NCBI RefSeq assembly: GCF_007991335.1
Contig: NZ_BJYD01000004.1
Span: 124,001-188,000 of the forward strand
DNA length: 64,000 nucleotides
From: Halobacillus faecis
GTDB lineage: Bacteria; Bacillota; Bacilli; Bacillales; Halobacillaceae
Direction: 5' to 3'
Shown: positions 43,342 through 52,266 of the stretch, one piece after another
Layout of the letters: each line of letters starts with the position of its first letter
Numbering within the stretch: position 1 is the stretch's first letter
The notes under the pieces: generated by a model
What the model was told of the DNA's origin: nothing
Database searches by the model: none
The model's input: only the letters and a program-made list of their open reading frames with translations
Position numbers and translations under genes: made by a program

Positions 43342-43977
43342 TGCTTTCATGCGTTTGATAAAGGATTCGAGCGGCTCACGAGACTGGATGTTTTCATTGC
43401 ATTTTTTACTGTTATGACAGATATAATTGCCGCGGCTGATCGTTTCTTCATCATTTTTCCCTTTAAAGGTAGCCGTGAACATGCCCACCTTTTCATGCTC
43501 GTGGCAAATTGAACAAATACTCTTTTGTTGAAACGGTTTGTAGTGGCCGTACACCCCTGTTAACTCACCATCCACTGTCGTAATGATGTATTTTCTGTTT
43601 GCTGACGCACCGTTCCATCCAATATAGGAGAGCTCTGCCCATTCTTCGTCAGGGATTGTAGGCACTCTCAGTTTTTTCACTTTAGGGAACAACGTTTTGA
43701 TATCGGATTCAGAGAGCTTTGGAAAAGGCACAACATACTGCTTTAAGCGGGAGAAGTAAAGGATCGCATCGGTTTCATCTTTGACATCACTCGCTTGGGC
43801 AATCAGTTGTTCCTGCTCTGGTGAAAGCTCTGTAAACAAATCCAACACTTTTTCGTTCGTGATCGATTGCAGGGCCTGGGTGACAGAGGCGTCATTTGTT
43901 GTCATATGACCATTCAACAGGCTGTGCGCCTGATTCTTTATAAAATGATATTGATCAGAGCGGATAAATCGTTCCAT
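43339..43977 (-). CDS. FusB/FusC-like elongation factor G-binding protein
   Basis: 212 residues, length equal to FusB. N-terminal helical bundle (about 1-80) and C-terminal zinc domain with Cys155, Cys158, Cys187 and Cys193 in CSICHEHEKVG and NYICHNSKKCNE. FusB proteins bind EF-G and release it from the ribosome stalled by fusidic acid. Chromosomal homologues are frequent in Bacillales and may act in normal translation rescue, so resistance is possible but not implied. Monocistronic. Confidence 0.88.
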   Translation of the reverse strand: MERFIRSDQYHFIKNQAHSLLNGHMTTNDASVTQALQSITNEKVLDLFTELSPEQEQLIAQASDVKDETDAILYFSRLKQYVVPFPKLSESDIKTLFPKVKKLRVPTIPDEEWAELSYIGWNGASANRKYIITTVDGELTGVYGHYKPFQQKSICSICHEHEKVGMFTATFKGKNDEETISRGNYICHNSKKCNENIQSREPLESFIKRMKA

Positions 43978-44246
43978 AAGTAAACCCCCGTTTTTATTTT
44001 CTTCTTATTATTTCAGAGCACGTCTTTTCTATCAAACGTTATGCCTTCCCTGTTCTTGTTCATGACTGAGCGGCAAACCGGGCACCCGAACGATTCGGCT
44101 TTGTTCCAGGTACACACTCCTTATGTTGAGATACCATTTATGGTCGCTCGGAAGTCGGTACCAGGTACCAAAAAACGGTGAAAAAATGAAACGCTCTCAA
44201 GTGTGCGATCGTAAAGGTACTTGTAAGATCGGGGAGGGATAGAAAG

Positions 44247-45083
44247 ATGTCGTGGAAACAGACAATGGTGGAAACAGCCCGTGGAACCTTTGAAGTTTTT
44301 GAAAAAGGACAAGGATCTCCGCTTGCTGTCACCCATTTGTATTCAGAGTTCAACGAAACCGGGGACTATTTTGCAGAAGCTTTTGTGGAGAGTCAGACGG
44401 TCTATTTAATCAACTTGAAAGAGTGTGGTCGGACAGACAAGGCATCATCGCCTCATGAATTGACGATGCTTGAGAGTGTCTTAGATCTTGAAGCGATCCG
44501 AAAAGCATTGGGTTTTGAGTGTTGGAGTTTTGCGGGTCATTCTACTGGCGGGATGTTAGCGGTCGTTTACGGGATCTATTTTTCAGAAAGCCTGGAAACT
44601 CTAGTTATTGCCAATGCCGCCGCGCGAGAGTATATGACTTTTTCAGAGGATTGTATCTACAATGAAGCTCACCCGGAATTTGATCATATGCAATCGCTGA
44701 TCGAGCAGTTGAAAAATCAGGATCTCTCTGAGGAAAGAAGAAGAGAACTAACGGTCGAACGGACAAAACTTTCTTTGTGGAAACCACAACATTATGAGCA
44801 CTATTTTAACCGACCGATTTTAAAGAAGATGTCAGCGGTCCGAATGAACTTCTTTGCCCGGGAGCTTCATACGTTTGATGTGACAAGGAAGTTAGGTCTC
44901 ATCACTGTAAAAACGCTGGTCATATCCGGAAAGCACGATGTTCAATGCCCGCCCTCTTATTCTGAGGAAATCGTGGAGAGTGTACCAGGTGCTATTCATC
45001 TCCGGTTCCATCAAAGCAATCACTACCCACACCTGGAAGAGGAGCAGAAGTTTAACCAAGTCATCCGTGCCCACTTTGACTAG
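44247..45083 (+). CDS. Alpha/beta hydrolase (proline iminopeptidase-like shape)
   Basis: 278 residues. Nucleophile elbow FAGHSTGGM (Ser99), LKECGRTDKA after strand 4, a helical cap around 150-200, Asp in SGKHDVQCPP and His in SNHYPHLEEEQ. ATG has GGGGAGGG upstream. The region 43978-44246 before it contains GGTACCAGGTACC at 44157 and no gene. Confidence 0.9.
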   Translation: MSWKQTMVETARGTFEVFEKGQGSPLAVTHLYSEFNETGDYFAEAFVESQTVYLINLKECGRTDKASSPHELTMLESVLDLEAIRKALGFECWSFAGHSTGGMLAVVYGIYFSESLETLVIANAAAREYMTFSEDCIYNEAHPEFDHMQSLIEQLKNQDLSEERRRELTVERTKLSLWKPQHYEHYFNRPILKKMSAVRMNFFARELHTFDVTRKLGLITVKTLVISGKHDVQCPPSYSEEIVESVPGAIHLRFHQSNHYPHLEEEQKFNQVIRAHFD

Positions 45084-45146
45084 TTTGATTGGGGAGTGGT
45101 AAAGTTACTTTTGATGATAGCGTTTTAACAAGGAAGGAGATTACGA

Positions 45147-45431
45147 ATGCATCAGGAAAAACAACAGAGAAAAAGTGATTTTGCAAAGTTCAAAGAACTA
45201 TGGTTTCTTTTGTTTATGCTGTTGTTCACTCTTTTTCATAACACGATGGTCATCCTCGTTGGTGAGGGATGGAGCTTCATTGGTTACAGCATCCTGTTTC
45301 TAGTGATGTATGCTTTGTTCCGCTGGCTGCGGAAAGTCGTCGTGTTCATGAGAAAACCACTGTCATGGGGGTCTCTGATCGGCTTTTACATTGCCGGTGT
45401 CTTCGTGCTCGGGGCATTATTGATCCCATGA
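45147..45431 (+). CDS. Small membrane protein, three TM helices
   Basis: 94 residues. A charged N-terminus (HQEKQQRKSDFAKFKE) is followed by hydrophobic segments at about 19-38, 42-60 and 75-93. AAGGAGG lies upstream of ATG 45147. No family recognised. Confidence 0.65.
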   Translation: MHQEKQQRKSDFAKFKELWFLLFMLLFTLFHNTMVILVGEGWSFIGYSILFLVMYALFRWLRKVVVFMRKPLSWGSLIGFYIAGVFVLGALLIP

Positions 45432-45635
45432 ATGAAAAGGGAGAGGGGATCATGGGGATATTCAAAGTGGTCCAGTGAAGTTCAGGAATATCTCTACACT
45501 TCGACACTTGAATGATGGGGGAACAACATTCACCCAGGTTACATAGGAAAGGGCATCACCTTACATAGATCGATATCAAGACTTTTTTAATAGAGTAAAG
45601 GGTTTGTATCTATTCCTTAAGGAGAGGATTTGTAG

Positions 45636-46085
45636 ATGGATTACGTCAAAGAGCTTCGAAAAGAAGTCGGAACAAGGCCGTTGATTCTACCTGGGGCTGT
45701 CGTCATCATCGAGAATGATCGACAGGAAATTCTTCTGCAACACCGCAAGGACGGTGGGTGGGGGCTTCCGGGTGGTTTAATGGAGCTTGGAGAAAGCTTG
45801 GAGGAAACCGCACGCAGGGAAGTGAAAGAGGAAACAGGCCTCAAAATCGGTGAGCTTGAACTTTTGGATATCTTCTCAGGTAAGGACTATTTCTTTAAGG
45901 TTTCCAATGGGGATGAACTGTACTCTGTGACTGCTGTCTACAAAACGGATGAATATGAAGGGGTGATAGAGGTGGATGGAGAAGAATCACGGGAAGCCAC
46001 CTTCTTTCCCATGAACCAGATGCCCGTAGGCTTAACAAAGGAATACCATGAATATCTACAACCATACTTGAAAAAACATGAATGA
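45636..46085 (+). CDS. NUDIX hydrolase
   Basis: 149 residues. Canonical Nudix box GGLMELGESLEETARREVKE then ETGL at about 48-70; VVIIENDRQEILLQHRKDGG precedes it. Resembles the Bacillus group that hydrolyses ADP-ribose or nucleoside diphosphate derivatives. AAGGAGAGG upstream of ATG 45636. A small membrane gene follows almost immediately. Confidence 0.92.
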   Translation: MDYVKELRKEVGTRPLILPGAVVIIENDRQEILLQHRKDGGWGLPGGLMELGESLEETARREVKEETGLKIGELELLDIFSGKDYFFKVSNGDELYSVTAVYKTDEYEGVIEVDGEESREATFFPMNQMPVGLTKEYHEYLQPYLKKHE

Positions 46086-46096
46086 CGGGGGATTAT

Positions 46097-46360
46097 ATGC
46101 TGGAATTTTTCATGCTGATCATCACAGCGGTTTTGGTAGCTGGATATATTTATGTGATTTATAAGAAGAGGAAAAATCTGAAAGGAGATTATGGATGGAA
46201 GAGCTATGTCACACCAGGGGCTTTTGTTGTCGCACCGATCGTAGCTCTAGGGTCCTATTTGTTTGAGTTTGGAGGTATCATCACCTGGTTCATTCTCGGA
46301 ATCTGCTTTATGACCGGTGCTTTCTTTACAAAATACCTGCCTGAACCAAAAGAAGGCTGA
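46097..46360 (+). CDS. Small membrane protein
   Basis: 87 residues from ATG 46097 (GGGGG upstream), or from ATG 46082 overlapping the NUDIX stop. Hydrophobic segments at about 3-21, 44-60 and 62-79 with a basic loop YKKRKNLKGD. Unknown function. A terminator follows. Confidence 0.65.
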   Translation: MLEFFMLIITAVLVAGYIYVIYKKRKNLKGDYGWKSYVTPGAFVVAPIVALGSYLFEFGGIITWFILGICFMTGAFFTKYLPEPKEG

Positions 46361-46367
46361 CGGACAG

Positions 46368-46401
46368 AAACAGCAACCTTACAAGGGTTGCTGTTTTTTT
46401 A
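46368..46401 (+). terminator. Rho-independent terminator
   Basis: CAGCAACC/GGTTGCTG (46371-46378 with 46386-46393) followed by seven T. Confidence 0.92.
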
Positions 46402-46469
46402 TGATCCCAAAGCATATGAACATAAATGGGACAGGAAAAGAAATAATAAAAGAGAGGAGGAATACGCTT

Positions 46470-47150
46470 ATGAATGAGTGGTTGGAGTTCATCGGAACAG
46501 GAGTCACCGTTTTTATAACCCTATACGTTTTAGCAAGAATCCTAAGCAAAAAGTTAATTTCACAAATGACGCTTTTTGACTTTATCGCCGGCATCACCCT
46601 TGGCTCCATGACAGCAACAACTTTTCTCTCTGATAATGTGACGCTTGCGAGAGGCGCACTTGGACTGCTTACCTTCGCTGCCCTTGTCCTTCTCATCGAC
46701 TATCTCACACTTAAAAGTCTGGCGATCAGGAAACTTGTGAATAGCCAACCCACTGTGTTGATGGACAATGGGAGAATCATTATAAAAAACATGAAAAAAG
46801 TGCGTTTCAACGTCGATGAACTTATTGCTGAATTAAGGAAAGCCGGAGTGTTCCAATTTAGTGATGTGCAGACTGCCATTTTGGAAACGGACGGATCCGT
46901 AAGCGTTTTAAGAAAAGCGCAGTTTTCCCCTATCACACCCCTTGATCTGAAGCTTGACCCTCATCCGGTGACGTTTTCCCATGTTGTCATGGTGCAGGGG
47001 AAAGTACTTCCTGATCAGTTGAATGCAAGTGGATACAGTGAAGCCTGGTTGGAAGATCGGTTGCAGTCCCATGGCGTGTCTAACCGGAAAGACGTCCTCG
47101 TTGCCCAGGTCAATACGGACGGAACTTTATTTATTGAAACAATGAAATAG
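46470..47150 (+). CDS. DUF421 (YetF-like) membrane protein
   Basis: 226 residues. Three N-terminal helices, the family block LISQMTLFDFIAGITLGSMT, then a cytoplasmic YetF domain with QPTVLMDNGRIIIKNMKK and LRKAGVFQFSDVQTAILETD. Spore-associated YetF-family proteins include SpoVA-linked gating subunits, but this gene stands alone and vegetative copies are common. ATG 46470 follows GAGGAGG. Confidence 0.9.
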   Translation: MNEWLEFIGTGVTVFITLYVLARILSKKLISQMTLFDFIAGITLGSMTATTFLSDNVTLARGALGLLTFAALVLLIDYLTLKSLAIRKLVNSQPTVLMDNGRIIIKNMKKVRFNVDELIAELRKAGVFQFSDVQTAILETDGSVSVLRKAQFSPITPLDLKLDPHPVTFSHVVMVQGKVLPDQLNASGYSEAWLEDRLQSHGVSNRKDVLVAQVNTDGTLFIETMK

Positions 47151-47242
47151 GTATAGCAATGTTTATTAAACGAACTTGTTACTTTGGCACTTACACCCTC
47201 TCATAGCCAAAATGGCTATGAAAGAGAAATCTATAAAGAAAG

Positions 47243-47280
47243 AGAGCAGACATCGCCAGCATTCTTGTCTGCTTTTTTTA
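47243..47280 (+). terminator. Terminator downstream of the DUF421 gene
   Basis: AGCAGACA/TGTCTGCT (47245-47252 with 47266-47273) and seven T. Confidence 0.85.
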
Positions 47281-47441
47281 TGTGAATCTTTCAGGAGGGG
47301 AAGAGAAGCATCAGATCTTCTATCAAGAAATTTGGAAAAATGTGTTTATTTTTGCGGGCTGAAGGATATAGAGGGTTAGGTGGAAAATAGTGGGATGTAA
47401 AAGTCAGCTTTTGTCGCTACATAGAAAAGCCTCTTTTTTTA

Positions 47442-47456
47442 CCGAATAATATTCGG
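47442..47456. promoter_or_regulatory. Palindrome overlapping the ribosome site of the LPDTA protein gene
   Basis: CCGAATAATATTCGG is a perfect inverted repeat; its right arm runs into GGGAG, the ribosome binding site of the gene at 47467. It could be an operator or an RNA hairpin that hides the site. Confidence 0.45.
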
Positions 47457-47466
47457 GAGTGTTTGG

Positions 47467-48375
47467 ATGCTGAAAAAGTGTAACCTGCTGTTATTGAGTG
47501 CTCTGGTGTTGTTCCTGTTTCCTCTTCAAGTATTCGCTGCGGATCTGTCGGCAGAGGAACTGTTGAAGAAATCGAATGAAGCGATGATGAACCTGGATAG
47601 TTATTCGATGGAACAAGTATCGATGATGGAAATGCCGATGATGAATGAAGGAGAGGGAATGGAAACAAAAACCATGGCGGATGTCACCATGGATCCGTTC
47701 GCCTTCTATTTGAAGACAGAATTGGCTGGAGAGACGACAGAGTCTTACTTTACAGAAGAAGGCTATTACAGTGAACTTTCAGGGCAAGGATGGGTAAAGC
47801 TATCTGAAGATTCTAGCCAGGAAGTGATGCAATCGATGCTTGCTGAAGGTCAAATGGCACAGGCGACTCCTCTGGCCGGGGATATGAGTGTGGAAGAAAA
47901 TGACGGTTCCTATGTCCTTCAATATGAGGGAGACGGGGAAAAGCTCCTGAAGATGTCGATGAAAATGCTTCAGCAGGGAATGGGTTCAGGTGAAGGTGAG
48001 AGTGGTTTAAAGGAATTGGGTGAAGAACTCCTTGATAAAATCACAATCAAAGATGTGACTTATAAAATGACGATTGACAAAGAGAACCATTACTTGACGT
48101 CCAGCTACGTTCATCTGGAAATGGAAATAGAAACAGAAGAAGGACCGACGATGCCTGTCACTCAAGAGACGGAAATGACACTGGATAACTTCAACGGTGT
48201 CGGAGAAATCCAAATCCCTCAAGAAGTGCTGGATAACGCTCAGTCAATTGAAGATGCTGTCGGAGGCGAACTTCCGGATACAGCAAGCCCGAACGTGATG
48301 TATGCTTTCCTTGGCGCGACAATGGTGCTGCTTGCTGGTAGTGTCCTATTCATCAGAAAGAGATCTGTGCAATAA
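47467..48375 (+). CDS. Cell-wall-anchored DUF6612-type protein with LPDTA sorting signal
   Basis: 302 residues. Cleavable signal peptide (residues 1-24, ending VFAAD), an acidic Met/Glu-rich LolA-like domain with YSMEQVSMMEMPMMNEG and GQGWVKLSEDSSQE, and a C-terminal sorting signal: LPDTA at 269-273, a hydrophobic span and RKRS. LPDTA/LPDTS motifs are used by class D sortases, and such a sortase gene follows 57 bases later. The partner arrangement makes this its dedicated substrate. Confidence 0.82.
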   Translation: MLKKCNLLLLSALVLFLFPLQVFAADLSAEELLKKSNEAMMNLDSYSMEQVSMMEMPMMNEGEGMETKTMADVTMDPFAFYLKTELAGETTESYFTEEGYYSELSGQGWVKLSEDSSQEVMQSMLAEGQMAQATPLAGDMSVEENDGSYVLQYEGDGEKLLKMSMKMLQQGMGSGEGESGLKELGEELLDKITIKDVTYKMTIDKENHYLTSSYVHLEMEIETEEGPTMPVTQETEMTLDNFNGVGEIQIPQEVLDNAQSIEDAVGGELPDTASPNVMYAFLGATMVLLAGSVLFIRKRSVQ

Positions 48376-48432
48376 AAGAAGAGCTGGGCTTCGGCCTGGC
48401 TCTTTCATCCTTCATTTTACGGGGAGGCCATT

Positions 48433-49071
48433 ATGCTTAACAAAGTTCTGTTTCTGCTTGTCGTTATTGGGTTTTCGTGCACGGCTTACTTCACATTTCA
48501 ATGGTGGGACTCCACCCAGGCGGTTGAAAAAGTGACAGAAGCGGAAATAAACGAATGGGGATCCCATGATCAGGCAAACAAACCGAATCCCGTGGTGGTG
48601 AAACATGTGGAGAAAACGAAACCACCGAGATATTCGAATGAAATCCAAAAGTTTGACGATGGTGAGAAAGTGGGCCGTTTGGTCATTCCATTTTTAAATA
48701 AAGGCTACTCTACCTATTGGGGTACCGATGAAGAATCACTCCATCAAGGGGTGGGCATGTTTATCAGTCAATGGACCACAACACCTGATGAAAAGCGTCA
48801 TACCGTTCTGAGCGGTCACCGGGAGACCGTTTTTACACAGCTTGGGGAAATTGAAAAAGGAGCACCGCTGTTTTATGAATATGAAGGAAAACGATACAAG
48901 TATGAAGTAGAGAAAACGTGGGTGACGGAAGAAGACGATCGATCTGTTATTGTCGATCATGAGGATCCTACACTTACACTTACGACATGTTATCCTTTCG
49001 ATTTCATTGGAAGTGCCCCGGAAAGGTTTATTGTACAGGCGAAATTAGTCGATGTGCAGGAAATCAAATAA
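48433..49071 (+). CDS. Class D sortase
   Basis: 212 residues. N-terminal membrane anchor (about 4-22), then the sortase barrel with catalytic His129 (VLSGHRETVF), Cys186 (LTLTTCYPF) and Arg198 (APERFIV). Length and TLTTCYPF match YhcS/SrtD of Bacillus, which recognises LPDTS/LPDTA signals and, in B. subtilis, acts late in growth. Directly follows its likely substrate. ATG after GGGGAGG. Confidence 0.93.
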   Translation: MLNKVLFLLVVIGFSCTAYFTFQWWDSTQAVEKVTEAEINEWGSHDQANKPNPVVVKHVEKTKPPRYSNEIQKFDDGEKVGRLVIPFLNKGYSTYWGTDEESLHQGVGMFISQWTTTPDEKRHTVLSGHRETVFTQLGEIEKGAPLFYEYEGKRYKYEVEKTWVTEEDDRSVIVDHEDPTLTLTTCYPFDFIGSAPERFIVQAKLVDVQEIK

Positions 49072-49219
49072 AACGAACATAGTCCATTGGATTTCTTCAA
49101 ATCCTGCATGGATCTCTCCTTATTTGGACTAGGAGTCATACGCGGTTTCTAATTATTTTGAGTAACGAGGACGTACGTAAAACCTGATCATTCGACTGAT
49201 GAAGAAAGAGGGTTTATGA

Positions 49220-49384
49220 ATGTCTGTTTTATTTCTTGTCATAGGAATATTAGGTTTGATTTCCTACGTTTATTTTACAAGAAAAAGCTTCTTTTCTGAT
49301 GAGCGGAATGTGAAACTGTGGATCATGCTGTTTGTCTTTTTACCTTTATTCGTGATGGGGTTATGTATTTCCTTATCCTTTTGA
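49220..49384 (+). CDS. Small two-helix membrane protein
   Basis: 54 residues from ATG 49220, seven bases after AAAGAGGG. Two hydrophobic helices (VLFLVIGILGLISYVYF and WIMLFVFLPLFVMGLCI) flank a polar loop TRKSFFSDERNVK. Short enough to be missed by common cut-offs. The overlapping ATG at 49216 gives a short nonsense frame. Function unknown. Confidence 0.6.
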   Translation: MSVLFLVIGILGLISYVYFTRKSFFSDERNVKLWIMLFVFLPLFVMGLCISLSF

Positions 49385-49559
49385 AAGATGCGTAAAACGT
49401 AAGCATCCGGTGAAAAACCTCCAGGACGAAGGTTGTGGGGGAGAATTAAAAAGAAAACAATGCAGATCAAACCTGTCCCTACCTGTAAAGGGACTCCATA
49501 CCTACATAAGGAAAGGCGCTCTTGGCTAAACTATGGGAAAACAGGGAGCAGGTGAAAAT

Positions 49560-50528
49560 ATGACCTTGTACCGGCTCGGTTATGTAGCCATGAGTGTCCA
49601 TTTACAGAACGCTTCCCCATCTCAAACGATGACCTATAAACGTTTTTCTGAAATTCGAGATGTAGAGGCAGCCAAACGGAAGCTGGAACGGATCGCGAAA
49701 TCAAACCTTCACAATTGTCTCCGATTACTGAAACATAATAAAGCTCATGACATCCATTTCTTCAGACTGAGTTCACGACTTGTGCCACTTGCCACGCATG
49801 AACAATTGCAAGGGTGGGATTATTTAAATCCGATCAAGGGAGAGCTTGCAGAATTAGGTGATTTTGCGAAGGAGAACAACATGAGGATTGATTTTCATCC
49901 CGATCACTTTGTGGTCATCAATTCTCCGGATCAGGGAATTTTCAAAACTTCGATGGGCGTGCTGAAGTATCATTATCTGCTTCTCCATCATATGGGCGTC
50001 GATCCTACCCACCGTTGTGTTTTTCATCTTGGAGGCAGGTATAAGGATAAAGAAAAATCGCTGGAGCGGTTCATCGAAAATTGGGCACTTGTCCCAACCG
50101 GCATTCAAAAGACCGTCATGATTGAAAATGATGATACGTCCTACACGTTAGCGGATGGTCTTTACGTCTGTGAAAAATTGAATATCCCACTCGTCTTTGA
50201 TATCCACCATCATTATGCAAACCATGATGGGGAAAAATGGGAGGATCATTGGGCTCGAGTAGTGGATACGTGGCGTCATTCACCACTTCCTGTGAAAATG
50301 CATATTTCAAGCCCTAAGAGCGAAAAAGATTTTAAAAGTCATGCCGATTTTGTCGATCTTGACATGTTCCTGGAATTTGTAACGAAAACGAATGGCTCTA
50401 CGGAGCAAATCGATTGCATGATTGAAGCCAAACAAAAAGATGAAGCCTTGTTCCGTCTCGTAGAAGAGCTGAAGCAGCACCCGAGCATAGAGATGCAGGA
50501 TGATAGTTCGTTCATTTGGAAAGGGTAG
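49560..50528 (+). CDS. uvsE: UV DNA damage repair endonuclease
   Basis: 322 residues, TIM-barrel UVDE family that nicks 5' to UV photoproducts independent of excinuclease. Marked by RLGYVAMSVHLQNASPSQTM near the start, FRLSSRLVPLATHE, RIDFHPDHFVVINSP, VFHLGGRYKDKEKS, VMIENDDTSYTL and FDIHHHYAN, which supply the metal-binding His, Glu and Asp. ATG 49560 follows CAGGTG. Common in Bacilli with sun-exposed spores. Confidence 0.95.
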   Translation: MTLYRLGYVAMSVHLQNASPSQTMTYKRFSEIRDVEAAKRKLERIAKSNLHNCLRLLKHNKAHDIHFFRLSSRLVPLATHEQLQGWDYLNPIKGELAELGDFAKENNMRIDFHPDHFVVINSPDQGIFKTSMGVLKYHYLLLHHMGVDPTHRCVFHLGGRYKDKEKSLERFIENWALVPTGIQKTVMIENDDTSYTLADGLYVCEKLNIPLVFDIHHHYANHDGEKWEDHWARVVDTWRHSPLPVKMHISSPKSEKDFKSHADFVDLDMFLEFVTKTNGSTEQIDCMIEAKQKDEALFRLVEELKQHPSIEMQDDSSFIWKG

Positions 50529-50545
50529 GGTTGGAAGGAGACCCT

Positions 50546-50755
50546 TCATTTTTTGAACTCTTCACTGTTCGCACGTGCAAGGCCTTTTTTGATCAATTTC
50601 TTTAGACGACGTTTGATTCTAAGAAAAGGGATGAGCCTGTCTTCTTTCATCAGTTCATAGGTCAGGTGAGCGAATTCCTCTCGTTCTTCCGGCGTCAGAA
50701 CGATGACTTCTGCAGGTTCTTTCTTAGGAAAAGGAATCAAATCTCCCACACGCAT
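50546..50755 (-). CDS. Small conserved charged protein
   Basis: 69 residues, or 67 if GTG 50749 is used, which lies at better distance from AAGGAGG. Sequence begins with GDLIPFPKKEPAEVIVLTP and is rich in Lys and Glu; helical, soluble. No family recognised. It is convergent with uvsE (17 bases between stops). Confidence 0.62.
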   Translation of the reverse strand: MRVGDLIPFPKKEPAEVIVLTPEEREEFAHLTYELMKEDRLIPFLRIKRRLKKLIKKGLARANSEEFKK

Positions 50756-50905
50756 CGCCTCCTTCTTAAACGTTTATGCAGAAGGATACATAAAATGCGC
50801 GCATACGTAGGATTTCTGCTTCCTATAAAGCTAAGTTTGAAGATTGTAGAAGGTTCTGTGTGACTAAATCGAGCAGTGAACGGAAGAAGGTCAATCTTAT
50901 CCATT

Positions 50906-50945
50906 GGAAAGAAGCACACGGAAGCAGTCCCGTGTGCTTCTTTCC
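50906..50945 (-). terminator. Terminator of the 50989-51336 gene
   Basis: AAAGAAGCACACGG (50908-50921) pairs with CCGTGTGCTTCTTT (50930-50943). Long perfect stem, short T tract. Confidence 0.75.
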
Positions 50946-50988
50946 GTGTGATAAAAAACATCCGTCTGTGTTCAGGGGAATCCTACGT

Positions 50989-51336
50989 TCAGGAAAGTTT
51001 CCAAGCTGGGATTAAAGAATGGAAATGGAAAAAATAGCTCATCAGGATATGGATAACCGTGTAGATGGTGAGCGTAATGATATAGGTCAGAAACCATAGA
51101 GGAACGGCAACGTTAAGAAAAGAGTAAAGTAAAAACATGCCTACCGGGAAGGGCACAAGGACGATCAACCACATGGGACTTCCGACGGCTTCTGTTAGCG
51201 CTCCGAGGGAAACCACTGTAAAACCAATGATGAATGCCTGCCAATAAGGCAGTCCGTTGCTAAGAATCAAGCTGGCCTCATAATAGGAAAAGCCATTTAA
51301 AGAGACAGCCAGTACAAAATCAAGCGTATATTTCAC
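50989..51336 (-). CDS. Four-TM membrane protein
   Basis: 115 residues. Hydrophobic segments at about 4-24, 34-52, 55-73 and 80-101 with few charges; polar SYYEASLILSNGLPYWQAF between the first two. AGGGAGAGGGG precedes the start on the minus strand. No family recognised. Confidence 0.6.
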   Translation of the reverse strand: MKYTLDFVLAVSLNGFSYYEASLILSNGLPYWQAFIIGFTVVSLGALTEAVGSPMWLIVLVPFPVGMFLLYSFLNVAVPLWFLTYIITLTIYTVIHILMSYFFHFHSLIPAWKLS

Positions 51337-51657
51337 TCATTCGTTCCCCTCTCCCTTTGTAAGTCCTCATCAATTTACAAGGTCATGTGTTTTACAATCC
51401 TGCTTCCTTTTCTATTTTAACATAAATTTCCTTTTGTATATGCCAATAGTCGGTGGTTGGTTTCTATCACTTATTCTTTATGATAGATGGGAAGCGGATT
51501 GAGTCGCCAGGATGCTTACGGGTAGAATGGATGGCTACACGTTCCATCCACTTGGTGGACCAGATTCGAAGTGTTATATTGGAATGGAAATGAATGGTTC
51601 TGTATAAAAGAAGACGGGGTGAACCATCAAGAAGGAGAGGGAGGTTGCTAGGTTGCC
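51337..51657. other. Intergenic region, no supported gene
   Basis: Divergent spacer between a minus-strand membrane gene and the HNH gene. Short open frames near 51530-51650 lack ribosome sites or conserved composition. Confidence 0.5.
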
Positions 51658-52266
51658 ATGTCTGATTTGAAGTTAACCATAGAGATTCGAAAGCCCTCTT
51701 ACGCACAGTATAAAACGGTCAGGGATTCAATCTCCCGCACGTTATGGAATCGTGTGCGTGATGATGTCCTTAAGGAAAACAATCATCAATGCCAAATATG
51801 TGGCAGGCAGGATGAAAAGAAACTTCATGCCCATGAAGTCTGGGACTATGATGAAGACAAGTTCTTTTTGATTCTAAAGGAGATTCAGTCTTTGTGCAGG
51901 TCCTGCCACGATTTAAAACATATTCACCATGTTGGACATCGAGGAAACGGAAAGAAGACCAGTGATTATGTGATGAGGAACTTGAAGAAACATTTCATGA
52001 AGGTCAATGGGTGTACAGAGAAAGATTTTATCAGGCATTACCGGAACCAACTAGCTAAGAGCTCCCCAGACACAGAGAAACGTTCCATGGAAGACTTAAT
52101 AGAATTAAGAAAACGTCGGGAAAGGGAGGAGTTTCTCAACGAACAAGACTGGAAGTTTATGATTGGGAAGGGGATTCCATTCACAAATGAGATCGAGACG
52201 CAGCTCCTTCGTAAGGGTCTACTCTATGAAGGAGAGGACCATGCTTCTTCTTTAACTGTTGAATAA
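51658..52266 (+). CDS. HNH endonuclease domain protein
   Basis: 202 residues. HNH core with Cys45/Cys48 (HQCQICGRQ), LHAHEVW (His57, His59) and Cys80/Cys83-His84 (LCRSCHDLKH): a zinc-bound beta-beta-alpha-metal nuclease fold. The C-terminal third is charged and helical. Ribosome site is poor: GGAGG lies 13 or more bases before ATG. Stand-alone HNH proteins may be restriction enzymes, homing-type or repair enzymes; no methylase or phage gene adjoins. Confidence 0.85.
   Translation: MSDLKLTIEIRKPSYAQYKTVRDSISRTLWNRVRDDVLKENNHQCQICGRQDEKKLHAHEVWDYDEDKFFLILKEIQSLCRSCHDLKHIHHVGHRGNGKKTSDYVMRNLKKHFMKVNGCTEKDFIRHYRNQLAKSSPDTEKRSMEDLIELRKRREREEFLNEQDWKFMIGKGIPFTNEIETQLLRKGLLYEGEDHASSLTVE

Larger units (their letters stand above)
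47151..47466. other. Intergenic region with two hairpins, no gene
   Basis: TCATAGCCA/TGGCTATGA (47201-47209 with 47213-47221) is a tight hairpin with no T tract; the second hairpin is listed as a terminator. Nothing else is supported. Confidence 0.55.

Noticed and set aside
45450-45478. Eight-codon frame MGIFKVVQ after a strong ribosome site
   Set aside because: Too short to support and not followed by related sequence in any frame.
51658-52266. HNH gene as part of an intron, phage or restriction system
   Set aside because: No adjacent methylase, integrase, intron structure or phage genes are visible.
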